Positions 33,336 through 44,859 are shown, counted from the first letter of the stretch. The stretch is 64,000 nt of DNA from Tetrapyrgos nigripes (GCA_013368315.1 JAACJM010000099.1:239302-303301), one strand, 5' to 3'. The notes: generated by a model not told the origin, from the letters alone. Numbers and translations are program-made.

Positions 33336-35635
33336 TAGGGAACAGCACGGGGATCCCGCGGGGAAAAAATTCTGACCCGTCCCCGTCCCCGTCAAAACCC
33401 GTCCCCGCCCTCGCGGGTCACGGGTTTACAACAGGGCAGACGGGTCTGAGGCAAACCCCGCGGGTTCACGGGTACCCCTACATACATTAAGTATATGCTG
33501 TTCAATTTGCACTTTTATTATTTGTACCCGCACACACTCGATATTTCCCGCACTCATAGTCGAAATCCCCGCACTCACTGAAGTTTTGCCGCACCCACAG
33601 TCGAGTTGTCCCGCACCCTCAATGTTCGAAATTTCTGCATGGGATTTAAATCCATTATGCGATGTTTCTTGGGCTTTCTTGGATTACTTGTATAGATGGA
33701 AATGCTTCAAACGTCTGAATAACAGTACTATGGGGTCTGGAAGGTTCTCCAGACGCGACGCGTCAGGTCAGGTGATGAGCACACGACTGACACGTGCTTT
33801 GCGTGGAGCAGGAACTGCCACGTTGCAAGCTCTTTTGATGGACGACTACTATCATGTCCGTCCTGTCGTTCAAGAGCTTTCTGGACTGAGAACCTCCCCT
33901 CCACAATATCTTCACTCAATGCCCCTTTGATATGTTTTGCCGCCCCATACTCTTTCGACACGTCAAAACACGCAATAATCGGAAACTTCCAGCCTGCGTA
34001 AATGCTTCAAAGCTACTTTAAATTAAAAGGATCAAAGACTTCGGTTGAAGGGTACCAAGAACAGGCTATGAGATAGGTTTCAGATACTCAACTTGGTACG
34101 TAGTCCTATGTCTTTAAATGTTCTGCGTGGTTCATTTGTCCACAGAACAATTCCTAGGCTTCGACTGGTGTCTTTCGCCCTGATGCTAACTTGCGTTGCT
34201 TGCATCTGGGGCTCCCTTTTGGTCTAGGTCTCCTGGCTTCGTGGTCATCCTCTTTTCTTTCTGGTCGTGTCTGCTTCTAGCGAACATAGTTCTCGTCCCA
34301 TATTGCCGACTTCTAGGTATTCACCGTCCTCTTGCACTGGTTCTCCTTGGTTGTATATCGAGTAGACAGAAGTGAAGATGGTAGGTCGTCATTCTCTGCA
34401 TCGATTTCCCCAGAAGCTGACTGTTTGTTCGCTGCCAGCTTTCTCTCATTTAAAACCTTTTGTCTCTGGCTATCCTTTTGTAACGGCTCTAATTTAGCCG
34501 TGAACGGTTCTGGATGAACCGAGGATGTTGGTGAGTCGATCTCTTCTTGCTTTGTGCCCAAATCTTCAAATAAACCCGTTCTATAGCAGAGAATACGAGG
34601 TAGAGACAAATAAGAGGTAAAAAGACTAACTACTGTGGGCGCAACCGCGTAGATACTTATACTGCCTGGAAGTATGTACTTCTGTTGTTCTGATGATATA
34701 GACAGAGCCCTTACACCTCTTCAATTCACCTTCAATAATCTCGGCTTTCAACCTGGTATCACACTTGAATTTTTCTCCGTTTTTTTTGTAACATAGTTGT
34801 CCACTAAAGTCATTCCGGTTCCTCCTCAAGAAGGCCTATTTTCCTGAGTTCCAGGATATGTATGTACCATTGTCCGTCTAATGATCATTATAATACAGTG
34901 CTGCTTATGTACTCCTACTAGTAGCAATACCCTTACAATTGTGGCTAGGAAGCTTGTAGGAGCTTGCGGTGGAAGTAGTGTACTATTTCCGCTGTAAATG
35001 GCTCTTATTTTCACGGGGAAGCTGTGGATAGTCATCTAGGCCCATGAATTGACTTTGTGAACATTGGGTGCGGGAGAGTTTTCAAGAGTGTGCGGGGAAA
35101 GGTAGCTCACTGTATGCGGGAAAAGTCAGCAAGTGTGGGGGAAAATACTGCGAGTGCAGGTAAATAATAAAAGTGCAAATTGAACAGCATATAAGTACTT
35201 ATACCTCAAATATCATCATACCCCTCTGGCATCTCATCTCCTCTGCATCCAGATCAGTTCACAACGGCCTTCTCTTTTGTCTGGTTTCAAGTTTTCCGGA
35301 AATGGGTGAGGCCTGAGGCCTGAGGGCGCATTGTCACTTGATTATTACTTTACATACATAAATGAAGCATGAGGATTTTTTTTTGTGTATGTAATTATTG
35401 TAAGATCTACCTACGAATCTTGTACGAGTATGCCTAAATGTATGACTATACTTACAGCTGGTTGCTGTAAATAATTATGCCGAGTCAATCTTCTATAGTA
35501 CCAGGCGGCGGGTTGGTTTACCCGTGTGACGGGTCGCGGGTTTGGCGCGGGATGAGAGAAGCAGCCCCGTCCCCGTCCCCGCCATACCCCGTCCCCGCGA
35601 CCCGTCATTTCCCCGCCGACCCGTGCTATTCCCTA
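33336..35635. mobile_element. hAT-type element, 2.3 kb, non-autonomous, 8-bp target duplication
   Basis: The left end is TAGGGAACAGCACGGG and the right end its inverted complement with one mismatch. A perfect 8-bp direct repeat CTCGTGGA flanks the element (33328-33335 and 35636-35643). Subterminal regions of about 300 and 580 bp are inverted and built from CCCCGTCCCCG and CCCGCAC motifs, then a shared TATATGCTGTTCAATTTGCA block. TAGGG ends with 8-bp duplications are diagnostic of hAT. The interior carries only short frames and no transposase motif, so movement would need an enzyme from elsewhere. Confidence 0.88.
33728..34013 (-). other. Gene-like fragment inside the hAT element
   Basis: A minus-strand frame inside the hAT element reads FDVSKEYGAAKHIKGALSED and then a charged stretch, about 80 codons in total. 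It looks protein-derived because composition is balanced and unlike the flanking repeats. I could not assign a family. It may be a host fragment captured by the element. Confidence 0.25.
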
Positions 35636-35643
35636 CTCGTGGA

Positions 35644-36310
35644 TTGGTCTTGAAGCTTGAGGATCCTCATTACTCCCGTGAAGGCCTGCCTCTGAATTAT
35701 GATTACGAGGCCGAATGAAATGAGGGTGAGTTCTTTACACTCCATTTCCGCATGTGGCTATGTCGAATCGATCCCTGCTTTTCCCGTTCGTAAATTCCTA
35801 AAACTCCCGAGTTCTAATTATCATAAAAAACGAATCCAGCCCCTTCCCGGCGTCCTTCTCATCTGATACTTGGTACACTCACTATCTCACTACTACCAAG
35901 TCTCTCTCACATCTGTTGTAGCAAGATACACTTGTCCTTGCTAGTCCTCACTGTCGACAACATCGAGCTCCAGTCCTTTCCTCGAATTCCGCGTGACACC
36001 GCCACTAAAACGTAGCCAGAGCTGGCTTGGGTTCCCGGTGTTCATGATTAGCTACCGGTCCCTCGCTCTCATCGAATCTACTACTAAACTCCACGAAGCT
36101 TGCTGCTTAGGATACCTGCTTAGCATGTGATTATGGTGAAAAAACGGGATGCTGCCAGCGGGCAGCCAAAAGAAGAAAAAAAAACGGCGCCGGTAATCGT
36201 CTGATCCTAGCCGGCGGAGATGGTGATAGAATGTACCAACGAAAGTAGGACAAGATGATATCGAAAAACGAGTGATGCATGATGGATATGCAACAACATC
36301 TTGTTGTATT
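35644..36310. other. No gene recognised
   Basis: Open frames are short. The sequence is mixed in composition with an A9 run near 36,175. Nothing links it to the PC-esterase fragment further right. Confidence 0.4.
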
Positions 36311-36314
36311 AGTG

Positions 36315-36480
36315 TTGTATCAGCGTGATATATTCTTACAGTTCGATAACTTTGTCTACAATGTGTTACATTTTCCACTATCGAATCACATTTCTTGTTT
36401 TTCAGTGGTAGCAAGATTTGGGTAATGTATTGGCCACCTTGCGCTATAACCCAGATACAATGGGCAGGACAGCGCGATGA
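36315..36480 (+). repeat. Dispersed repeat flanking the PC-esterase fragment, copy 1
   Basis: It is similar in the same orientation to 38,390-38,550. Shared blocks include GTATCAGCGTGATATATTCT, TTACATTTTCCACT, CACATTTCTTGT and TATTGGCCACCTTGC. The pair brackets the 3' PC-esterase fragment and the hairpin MITE. Confidence 0.6.
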
Positions 36481-36827
36481 GAATTATAGCGCAAGACAGG
36501 GTATTATTCACATTGGGTGATTTCCGGGACATTTTGCTGGTAGTGTACTTATATAGGGCCAGGGCTGAGCAAGGGCTTAGGGACTGGTACGAACCAGATA
36601 CTGGGGAATAACTTGTGTTGATTCATCAAAGTATTCAAATACATATAAGTACATGTAGGGGTATGTAGATATGGGATGTATTTTGAGCATTTTCGAATGA
36701 GTGCCTGTTTAAGCGCTCAATTCTTTTGGCGGGCATTGGGACCTACCATTATCTTTATTACTTGCAACCCCTCTAGATTCGCCACGATGCGCATGTGAAA
36801 CATCAAGAGGATCCCCTCTTGAACAGA

Positions 36828-37620
36828 AAGTCGTCGAATTCAGAAGATATTCCGGGCAGATTGGACCTATGTACATCACCGCCACTATTTTACGGTGAAA
36901 AATCGGGAAGTGGTTCTTGCAGAGTTGACAAAGGAGGTGGATGGAGAGCGTGAAAGAGGCGTCAACGAGGACAGCTTGGTCGTCGTCAGCAACGGAGCGC
37001 ATGTGAGTTCTCTCGTCTGTTCTTCGTCTCGCCAATGATGCTTACTCGTTCTGGCCAAATAGTGGAGTTGCATAAGACTGCGAGGTTACGTTGAAGAAAC
37101 AGTCGACTACGACGGGTTCAGGCGGAGAATCGAGCATGGATACTCGAAAATGGTGTGTAATCGCTCTTTCTTTCTGTTCTACTTTGATCGCTACTAGAAC
37201 GAGATCAAAGTAGTCATGTCCAACCTCGCTCCTCTCCCTCACACTACACTCTTCTTCCGTTCTGTCTCTCTTGGACATCCATTATGCGCCCAGTTCCCAG
37301 TCCCCTTTTCTTCCATGCACGAAGCCGAGAATTGGTCTCGACAGCCAGACCACGCCAAATCAGACCCAGAAGAATGGGATTGGGATATGTTCCCTCAGAG
37401 AAACGAGAAATGGCGAGAGGCAATTCGGAAGTATGAGGAGGAAAGGCTTGAGAGTCCACACAGCTTGTGGAACGGAAGAGGAAATAAATGGGTTTACCTG
37501 GATTTTTGGTCAATGCCAGATCTTCAAAGGGTTGATGCACATACGGGATATTGGGATTGTTCGCATTGTGAGTCATTTATTCAGACCATTCTTTTGTTCA
37601 TTCTTCATGGGTTAATCCCC
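36828..37620 (+). pseudogene. 3' part of a PC-esterase-like gene (truncated)
   Basis: This fragment matches the second half of the complete gene at 30,186. It starts in exon 2 at KKIFRADW-like sequence and keeps VNEDSLVVVSNGAH. It retains introns at the two equivalent places (near 37,005-37,062 and 37,150-37,205). It continues with LPHTTLFFRS, FPVPFSSMHEAE and EEWDWDMFP to HTGYWDCSH. The nucleophile half is absent, and the conserved YVLP segment after the last intron is missing. In DCSH the Asp and His of the triad are still present. Between the start of this fragment and 36,700 the sequence is unrelated. Confidence 0.75.
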
Positions 37621-37752
37621 ATACTTATATTCACCAACAAAATGTCCCGAGAATCACTGCTCAGATTTCCCTGAGATATATCGTGTTAGACTCCAATTTA
37701 TTTCCCTTTGCGCCACCAGCAAAATGTCCCCAGAATCACTACTCAGATATGA

Positions 37753-38031
37753 CACTGGGTGCAAACACTTGTAATTCCTTGGATATACTGAGGAATTATA
37801 TAAGACTTACACTGATACACTCAATATGTAAGTCCACTTGAATTACTGAAGTATTACCAGGGACCACTGTGAGACTTCATGCCTTACAATGGTCATATAT
37901 AATTGTTCTATTTTTTTTGGTCTCTGGTAATACTTCAGTAAGTCCAGTGGACTTACATATTGAGTGTACCAGTGTAAGTCTTATGTAATTCCTCTGTATA
38001 TCCAAGGAATTACAAGTGTTTGCACCCAGTG
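37753..38031. mobile_element. Hairpin MITE, 279 bp
   Basis: The two arms, each about 113 bp, are inverted copies with only a few mismatches and start CACTGGGTGCAAACACTTG. The centre is about 50 bp of AT-rich sequence. A TGA triplet flanks both ends (37750-37752, 38032-38034). CACTG ends with a 3-bp duplication suggest a CACTA-type relationship. It interrupts the second copy of a roughly 90-bp tandem repeat that includes AAAATGTCCC.AGAATCACT. Confidence 0.85.
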
Positions 38032-38389
38032 TGACTCAGATGTCTCTGAGAAATAGCGCATCAGGCCTCAGGCTCCAATTCATTTCCCATCACGCTGTCC
38101 GAGCCATTAGAACTTTGTTATATTACATCTTTTGCAAGCCAGGATATCTTTACACCAAGATAATTCCTGTATTTCATCAGAATTCCTCTAATGCATGCCA
38201 TCTGCTCCCATTCAACTCCCATTGCATTTTGCAAGATATGACTAGGATACAACATTGATATAATTCCCCTATTGCATGATATCACCGTTATAAAATCTGA
38301 GATGTGATATGATTCCCCAAACGCGTTATATTTCTGCATACGCAATACCCACACCCACTGATATATTTTCCAAATCGCGTTGTATCCCC

Positions 38390-38550
38390 GTTGTATCAGC
38401 GTGATATATTCTTACCGCTCGATACGTTTTCCATCATGCATTACATTTTCCACTTTCAAACCACATTTCTTGTCTTGCAGTGTAAGCAATATTCAGGTTA
38501 TACATTGGCCACCTTGCTCTATATCACCGATATGGTGGACTAGACAGCGC
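38390..38550 (+). repeat. Dispersed repeat flanking the PC-esterase fragment, copy 2
   Basis: Partner of 36,315-36,480. The order of conserved blocks is the same and identity is moderate. Confidence 0.6.
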
Positions 38551-38590
38551 GAAGGGATTGTCAACGAAGTAGAGTTGCTATATATATAAA

Positions 38591-38889
38591 CGCGTCGTCG
38601 GGGTGCTCATGAGTACTATGTATTCCAACCACGCCGTCGCGACTGGTGAATAGTTCTTCTTAGCCTAGCTGAGTGGCGGCGCACCTAGGTACTAGTTTCT
38701 TTGGGCTACTACTTATTAGACTTGTTTGGTCTCGCTGATTTCGTCTTAGGAGTAACAACGGTAAAGTTACGTAGTCGTGATTGCTGTTCTCCATCAAGGG
38801 ACGTTGATGGTGATTGGAGTAGTAAGTACGCCTGCGGATAAGTACTTGAGTGAGCTCCACAAATGCTACATTAAGCTCGCTGGAACCCT
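38591..38889 (+). repeat. Dispersed 240-300-bp repeat, copy 1
   Basis: It matches 44,098-44,335 in the same orientation: CGCGTCGTCGGGGTGCTCAT, GGGCTACTACTTA, CTCGCTGATTTCGT, GATTGGAGTAGTA and CTCCACAAATGCTACA. This copy has about 50 bp more near 38,640-38,700. Element type is unknown. Confidence 0.65.
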
Positions 38890-38941
38890 TCTTAGTCTTG
38901 TCCCCAGGATGCATATGATATGTACAGTAGCTGCGAAAATT

Positions 38942-40258
38942 GTAGGGCTCTCAACCGTCCCGTATACGGGTCGTATTCATTACGGATTTTCTGTACCCGT
39001 ACCGTATTGAACATTACAAAAAAGGGTACGGTACGGGAACGGGTTGTATACCGACCATATACGGGTATACGGAGATACGGCAAGAATTGTTTGTGCACTT
39101 CGGAGACATTAGATGAATATGTAGACGTCCAAGGAATCTAGCTAACTTAAAAAGCAGTGAAAAAGAAACAGAAAAAATGCTACTCATCACCCAAAATCTC
39201 AATTATAGCAATACGCGCCATACGAAGCTGCGCTTTAACAACCATTAAAGCCTGGATTGTGTCTGCCTTAAGGCTGGCGCGCAAAGAGAAACAGTGTCGC
39301 GTCCTCCAGAGAAAACTCACTCAACGGCTACAGCGGAGCCTTAAAAAAATATCAGAGATAGCTGCTTTCGAAGAGAAAAAATAGCACTCACCGGGAATAC
39401 ACAAGACATCATGAGCAAAGCGGTACAGATGAGGGAATTGCTCTCGCCGAGCATACCACCATTCTAATGGATTAATTGACATCTTTGCACATGAAGAAGT
39501 GATCTGAAAATACTCATCCAGTTCATCCTGGAGAGAAGATGGACCGCTACTCGGCTGGGCATATCGAGAAAGGAAGTCAAATGGCAACGCGACCTCATGG
39601 TGGTCTGCCATTCTGAGGCTGAGATGAGAAAGAGAGGAGTGTTTATGACAGACCTTTATTTCTACGCCAGCCTTTTGAAGGCTCTGGTAGATCCAAAACC
39701 CAGATATGTCTGAGGCTACAGGGCAACGCACACATGTATGTGGCAAGTATGTGGAGAACAAAAATGAGACTAAAATTTTCACCTTGAATTTTCCTGGTCT
39801 GAGTGCCTGTTTTTATTGACGAAAGGAGCATAATGGAGGTGTTAAGCAATACACAATACCCTGACCCTTGCACAACCCTTGGTTCCAAGACTGTGATCAT
39901 CAGCACAATGTGGGGCACAAAGAATTTTCAATCCTGAAAATAGGAAGGTGGCTAGCTTAAGAAAGTGTATTGCACAAGCTTTGCGAATACAATTTGTAGC
40001 GACTAAGCAGTGTTACGGTGTTGCCTAGGTCCTAATAAACGTCGGAGTGTGGATATGGTAGTGGTGGTCAAGAAGGAAGGCGACGCATCAGCTTAGTAAC
40101 CGTATTACGACCGTGCCGGCCGTATACGGTACGGTCTAATACGGGTATAACCGTAGCGTACCCGTACCGTCTCAACTGACCCCGACCTTGGCGACGGTAC
40201 GGGAACGGACCGTATTTACGGTACCCGTAATGCGTACATGTACGGGACGGACTTGGGC
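38942..40258. mobile_element. Decayed hAT-like element with CCGTACCC-rich ends
   Basis: Both ends are built from CCGTACCCGTACC-like motifs in opposite orientation (38,950-39,080 and 40,090-40,250), and the left end opens TAGGGCTCTCAACCGTCCCG. Between them lies a hAT transposase remnant on the minus strand. I could not find a matching 8-bp target duplication, so the exact borders are uncertain. Confidence 0.5.
39180..39611 (-). pseudogene. hAT transposase C-terminal (dimerisation) remnant
   Basis: On the minus strand, LDEYFQ is followed by NPLEWWYARREQFPHLYRFA and DVLCIPG. An intron (39391-39340, GTGAGT to TAAG) leads to GSAVAVE, a TGA stop, and VFSGGRDTVSL. This is the classic hAT C-terminal dimerisation region, where the consensus has Arg in place of the stop (VERVFSGGRD). 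CGA to TGA fits deamination of a methylated CpG. A second stop follows about 25 codons later. The N-terminal domains are missing. Confidence 0.8.
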
Positions 40259-40918
40259 ACTTTTCGCCCTCAACACGTGATGTTCCCACGGTCCAAAAAG
40301 GCAAGCCCTTTGATGGGCCACGGGCCAAGCCTGGAGCTCCACTGTTCTTCCTCCGGAGGTGCTTTTGTTTGTATATTTTTGGCCTCTGGTTGAAGTTGTG
40401 AGCGTTGTTTCACTACAGAAGCCTCAGAGCTATGGTGAGGCAAAGTCAACCTGATATACGAGCTCTTAAATGCCATGTAATAGCATAAAAATGATACATT
40501 TGGACATGCTAAGGGAATATACACTGTAAACCTGATATAAAAACCTCCAAAAGACGCGTTGAACATGTCCAAAAGACACTAAACTACACTATCCTATCCT
40601 GTTCAACTCATAAGCACAAAATGGGCCTCTGGCCCTGGAAGAACCACAACATAAGCCTGAAAGAGGAGCAAGTTAGCAAAACAGACCAGAAGGACACTAT
40701 AGAAGCAAACTGATAGTGGAAAAGCGAGACAATGGTGATAGATTATCTTACAAGGCATAGAGAGAGCAGGCCTAAGACCAGGGGGGGAGGGCGTTCGCGA
40801 GTGGTGGTGGTGGTGGTGGTGAAAGAACAATCAACGAACGAATAAACAAAACACGCGGGAGGCTTTCGGTCGGCCGATTGAAGCCCCATTGGGACGTCAC
40901 GTGTTGAGGGCGGAAAGT
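40259..40918. mobile_element. Candidate MITE, 660 bp, CACGTG-containing ends
   Basis: ACTTTTCGCCCTCAACACGT at the left end is matched, inverted, by a 29-bp stretch at the right end (40890-40918) with about three differences. No convincing target duplication was found. A (GTG)7 microsatellite lies at 40,801-40,822. No gene is inside; a minus-strand frame with a His run only reflects the microsatellite. Confidence 0.5.
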
Positions 40919-41197
40919 CAAAACCTACGGGATGGTTGAGAGCCCTAGAGAATTGATGTTCCTGCCTTTTTTGGAATTTAGCTCTGGGCTGGTTTCTGGC
41001 TTACCTCTTGTTTCGGGATGGGTCCCGACATATGAGAGTAGATCCCCACACTACTTTTCTAGCAACACACAGGCTGCGTTGAAGGAGAGTGAAGCAAAAG
41101 ATTGTGACCCGGCAGCCCGGCACCCCACATCAAATTTCGCAGCTACTGTAATAACAAGTAGTAGACAGAACGACGACTACACTATAAGCTCTAATTC

Positions 41198-42898
41198 CTA
41201 CGGGGATCCTTCAAAGCAAACATCAACCTCGAGTCCATTGTTCCGGAGCAAATGCAACCTTTCATAACCTGCTGGTACTTTGCCATTGTTCTCCAAAACT
41301 GCTAAAGTGACCCTCTCCAGCCGTTCGAAAAAGCTGCCCTCGGTGTTGTTCGAAGCTGACTCGGAATTCCGTCGTGCATCTATCATTGAAACGAATTTCT
41401 CCGGACTGAACGTTTGTCCCCGAGTCTTGATCTTCAGGGAGAGAAGGTTTGGAAGAAGGACGGGGTCATTTGGACTAGGAGAGTCCATGGCAGCGAATAG
41501 AGCATCACTGACAAAGGGCGATGACAGGGGAGAGGTTTGAACAAGACCAAGTCGGCTAATGGATGGCATGAGTCGCAAGAGAGTGATAAGCGTCACGTCG
41601 TCAAATGGCATATTGCGGACGCCAAGGGAGTCGATGTTACATTTGGAACGTGTGATCAATCCGCCGATTTTATCAACTGGAATGGGGATGGGAACGACTA
41701 AGCCAAGCGGTTTGACTCTGTTGTCCTTCGGACCCTCAAGAAACATTGTATTGAGTGCAGGCGTCGTCAGCAGGTCGAGGAGAGGTTCCCAGTGCTTCCA
41801 AACGGATGAAAAGTATTCAACGATGAATGAGAACTTCAGGAACTTGAGTGATCGGAGAATAATGGGATTACTAGAGACATGGCAAGCGCTCAAGGTAATA
41901 CCATTCCCTGATGGACTCGGAATTGCGTATGAGGAATCCAGCTCACCCAGTGTTAGGCGGACGACATTCGGGCAGGTATGTAGCATTGAGATCACGTCCC
42001 CAATTACCATGGATGCAATGGACAGAGTGGTAATCTTGTTAAAAGAGGCTCTGGCGAATAAATTGGTTGGGAACGGCCAACAACCTTCTCCAAGCCGGCG
42101 GTCGTCAAGGAGCCACATGGTCCAAGCCCTCAGGCGAGGCGCATTCGTCAGGCCTTCAGTAATGAGAGAAAGAAGAGCTCCCTCCCCGTTGAAAGTAAAC
42201 TCTTCAAGACTGGGAAACTCGCGTATGGCGGAGAATGAAGCAATTCTCTGAACTGGTTCAAAAACAGGTTCACCAGTGATCGTTATTCGAAGATATCTCC
42301 ACCGGTGAGAATGCTGCACTATGGATGAGATGAATGCCTCGTTGGGAGTCTTCTCGCAGCTCTGGAGCTCCAATTGAACATACAAAGGAGCCGCTCTCGA
42401 TCTCTCCAAACAAAGCTCCAAACTAGAGCGGAACGAACAGGTGTCCGGAATGCTGGCACAAATGTTGATTCTAGACCAGAGTCTAGATGATGCTAGAGCG
42501 GCGTTGCGCCAATGGTGGCAAACTGAGCTCAGAACAAATCCGGGAAGTCGCCAGACCCTGCGACTCGAATCGAATAAATGCTCCGGGCAACAGAATAGAA
42601 ATATCAGCTCTATGACGTCCTGAGGTAGAGACCGGATTGGTGCGGTGAGAGAGCGACATCCGGCAAGGTATTTCTGTAGCTGCTGTCGTTTTTCCTTGGT
42701 AGCCTTGAGCGCCTGCTCTAGAACTAGAATATGGGCGTCGTAATTGGTGAGGTCGTTTTCCCCGTCAAGCAAAATCGAGGAGTCTAAGATGTCGTTGGAC
42801 CAGGTATGGTATCCAAAAGGAGAGCGAAGCTTTTGGGAAAGCTCTTCGGTGTGTATGACGACGCGAGGAGAAAAGGAGATGGGAATGGGAATTGACAT
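41198..42898 (-). CDS. F-box-like / leucine-rich protein (566 aa)
   Basis: This is one uninterrupted exon. Residues 56-80 form a short coiled coil. An F-box-like domain follows (about 86-145): I-R-SLPQDVIELIFLFCC, then VLSSVCHHWRNAALASSRLW. The rest (150-560) is a run of degenerate leucine-rich repeats (FPSLEEFTFNG, CPNVVRLTLGEL, LLPNLLSLKIKT). This is the usual layout of the large agaricomycete F-box families, which link a substrate to an SCF ubiquitin ligase through Skp1. The substrate is unknown. The frame is intact, but such genes are often expanded and some are silent. A pseudogene relative lies at 32,098-32,790. Confidence 0.85.
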   Translation of the reverse strand: MSIPIPISFSPRVVIHTEELSQKLRSPFGYHTWSNDILDSSILLDGENDLTNYDAHILVLEQALKATKEKRQQLQKYLAGCRSLTAPIRSLPQDVIELIFLFCCPEHLFDSSRRVWRLPGFVLSSVCHHWRNAALASSRLWSRINICASIPDTCSFRSSLELCLERSRAAPLYVQLELQSCEKTPNEAFISSIVQHSHRWRYLRITITGEPVFEPVQRIASFSAIREFPSLEEFTFNGEGALLSLITEGLTNAPRLRAWTMWLLDDRRLGEGCWPFPTNLFARASFNKITTLSIASMVIGDVISMLHTCPNVVRLTLGELDSSYAIPSPSGNGITLSACHVSSNPIILRSLKFLKFSFIVEYFSSVWKHWEPLLDLLTTPALNTMFLEGPKDNRVKPLGLVVPIPIPVDKIGGLITRSKCNIDSLGVRNMPFDDVTLITLLRLMPSISRLGLVQTSPLSSPFVSDALFAAMDSPSPNDPVLLPNLLSLKIKTRGQTFSPEKFVSMIDARRNSESASNNTEGSFFERLERVTLAVLENNGKVPAGYERLHLLRNNGLEVDVCFEGSP

Positions 42899-44097
42899 TG
42901 TGGTGATCGTGGACGAAGAAGGTATTTGTCTTTGTTTGATTTTGTTTTATTTTATTGTTTGCCTCTAATTGTTGCGTCTTCTGCCGCGAGTCGGAGGAAA
43001 TCAGACGAGAGAGAATATAGGCGGGTCGCGACGGCCCCAAGAGGCCGCCCGTACAAGGAATGACATTAGGATGGAAGGAAAGGGCTATGGAGCTAAGGAA
43101 AGGGAGGGAGGCAAGGGTAAGAGATTATTTTTTAAAAAAAAAGGGGTAATGCGGATTTGGGGTCAGAATCGGGAAAAGGTAAAAGTAAACAGCAACAGCA
43201 ATAATGACAAGGAGAGAAATAATGAAAAGCACAATGCCCTGAAACAGCAACAGAGGGAGAAGAATATAAAATAAAAGCCCAATGCCCTGAAACAGCGACG
43301 AAGCGTTGACAAAATCTTTAATGAGCCGGTCGTCCGAAAAGCAAAGAGTGAAGAACAACCGGATTCTTATGAATGTAAATTTCAAATGTATGAGAACTCT
43401 AACGCTCAGCTGCCTGAATTAAATGGGGTGAAACACCGGCCTGTGCCATCGAAGTCGCACAGGTCTAGCCCTGCTCGTTCTACAAGCGGTAAATGTGGAT
43501 TTGCATACCCATACCCCTATCTGTATGAGTGAGTCTGCTACCGTGATCATAGACGATGTGAAAGGGCAGTCGTGGCATCAGCAATCATCAAATATTTTTT
43601 ATATCTTAAAGATTCTTTACAAAAGACTGATCATCGCTGTGAGTTGGTCTTTCAATTTCTCTCTATGAACTCATCTACTGCCTTTGTACGTAGATCCACA
43701 CACTCTCGTACTATCATCTCTCCTTGTTTTCGCTTTATTGGTTTATCTCCATGACCCCTATCCCATTTTATTTATCTCATACGTCGTTCCCTTCTTACCT
43801 GTTTCATCTTCACACTCCTAAACACGTTTGACTCCTCTATTTTCATATATTATAATAAAACACTCCGAGAGACTCGTCATCCCTCGCTTTCTCATCACTA
43901 CTCATGAGTCTAAGTAGATTCTACCAGCTACTTATTTGGTTTAGAGGTGCCTATTCTTTTCTGCCCGAAAGATTTCTCTACAAGAAATTTCCCAGAACAA
44001 CTCTGCAAGATGATTAGATTTATTTTTTAATTGTCTGCCTGATATAGGCTTCAACGTATCAGTCTTGTCACTTGTACTGCTTTCAGGACTATGTAAG
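42899..44097. other. No gene recognised
   Basis: Upstream of the F-box gene the sequence is A-rich. A short tandem similarity includes AATGCCCTGAAACAGC twice (near 43,230 and 43,280). 43,790-44,030 is weakly similar, inverted, to the dispersed repeats near 8,150 and 26,930. Confidence 0.45.
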
Positions 44098-44335
44098 CGC
44101 GTCGTCGGGGTGCTCATGATCATGAGTATTATTCCAACCACGCCGCCCGTAAAGGTGTGCGGGCTACTACTTAGTAGACTTGTTTGTTCTCGCTGATTTC
44201 GTGATAGAGGTACGCATTCATGATTTGAAACGGCTGTTCTTCATCAAGGACGTCAATGATGATTGGAGTAGTACGTACGCGTACGGATACTTGGGAAAAC
44301 TCCACAAATGCTACAATAGGCTACGCTGGAGCCCT
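44098..44335 (+). repeat. Dispersed 240-300-bp repeat, copy 2
   Basis: Partner of 38,591-38,889, same orientation and block order. Sequence after it (to about 44,700) has open frames on both strands but no motif. Confidence 0.65.
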
Positions 44336-44859
44336 AAGTGCGAAGGCGATACAGGTACACTTCTCCTGTTTTACATCCTTCCATCTTTTCGAAGCATCAC
44401 TCTTAGGCGGTGCAAGAGTCTGTTGATCTACATACTTGAAGAAAAGAAGACAACGAAGACGTACTCGGAAGCTGGAGAGATCGTAGAGGCACTTGCGCCA
44501 ACACCCACTGCAAGTGACGGTATGCGATCTAACAGAGCAATAAGTAGAAGACAATGAACATGCATACCAGAGGACTCACCGAAGCTCATAGATCCACCTT
44601 CTTCAACTTGTTCCGAGAACGTAGGTAAGGGGAGGTGGTAGTAGAAGGGAGAGAGAGTCGCCAACGCGACAAGAGTTTTTAAACCACAGTTGAAGGGACT
44701 GGTCACCGGATAAATAGTGTATAGGCCTCAAACGGGAGTCGGGGTACAGGGGTCGGGAGTTCACCCCTATATAGGCACATCGGCCCCAGGATTCAGACGC
44801 GATGGGGCCTTTCCGCCAGTCCTATTGTACACGAAGAGTCAGAGTTGAAAGTAGATCAG

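Noticed and set aside
36315..38550. LTR retrotransposon bounded by the repeats at 36.3 and 38.4 kb
   Set aside because: The repeats are only about 160 bp, moderately similar, and show no TG...CA ends, primer-binding site or reverse transcriptase. The interior is a gene fragment and a MITE.
40603..40830. Histidine-rich small membrane protein
   Set aside because: The His run is a translated (GTG)n microsatellite inside a candidate MITE, and there is no other support.
40259..40918. Right end of the hAT remnant extending to 40,918
   Set aside because: The ACTTT(T/C)CGCCCTC inverted ends pair with each other, not with the hAT left end, so a separate element is simpler.
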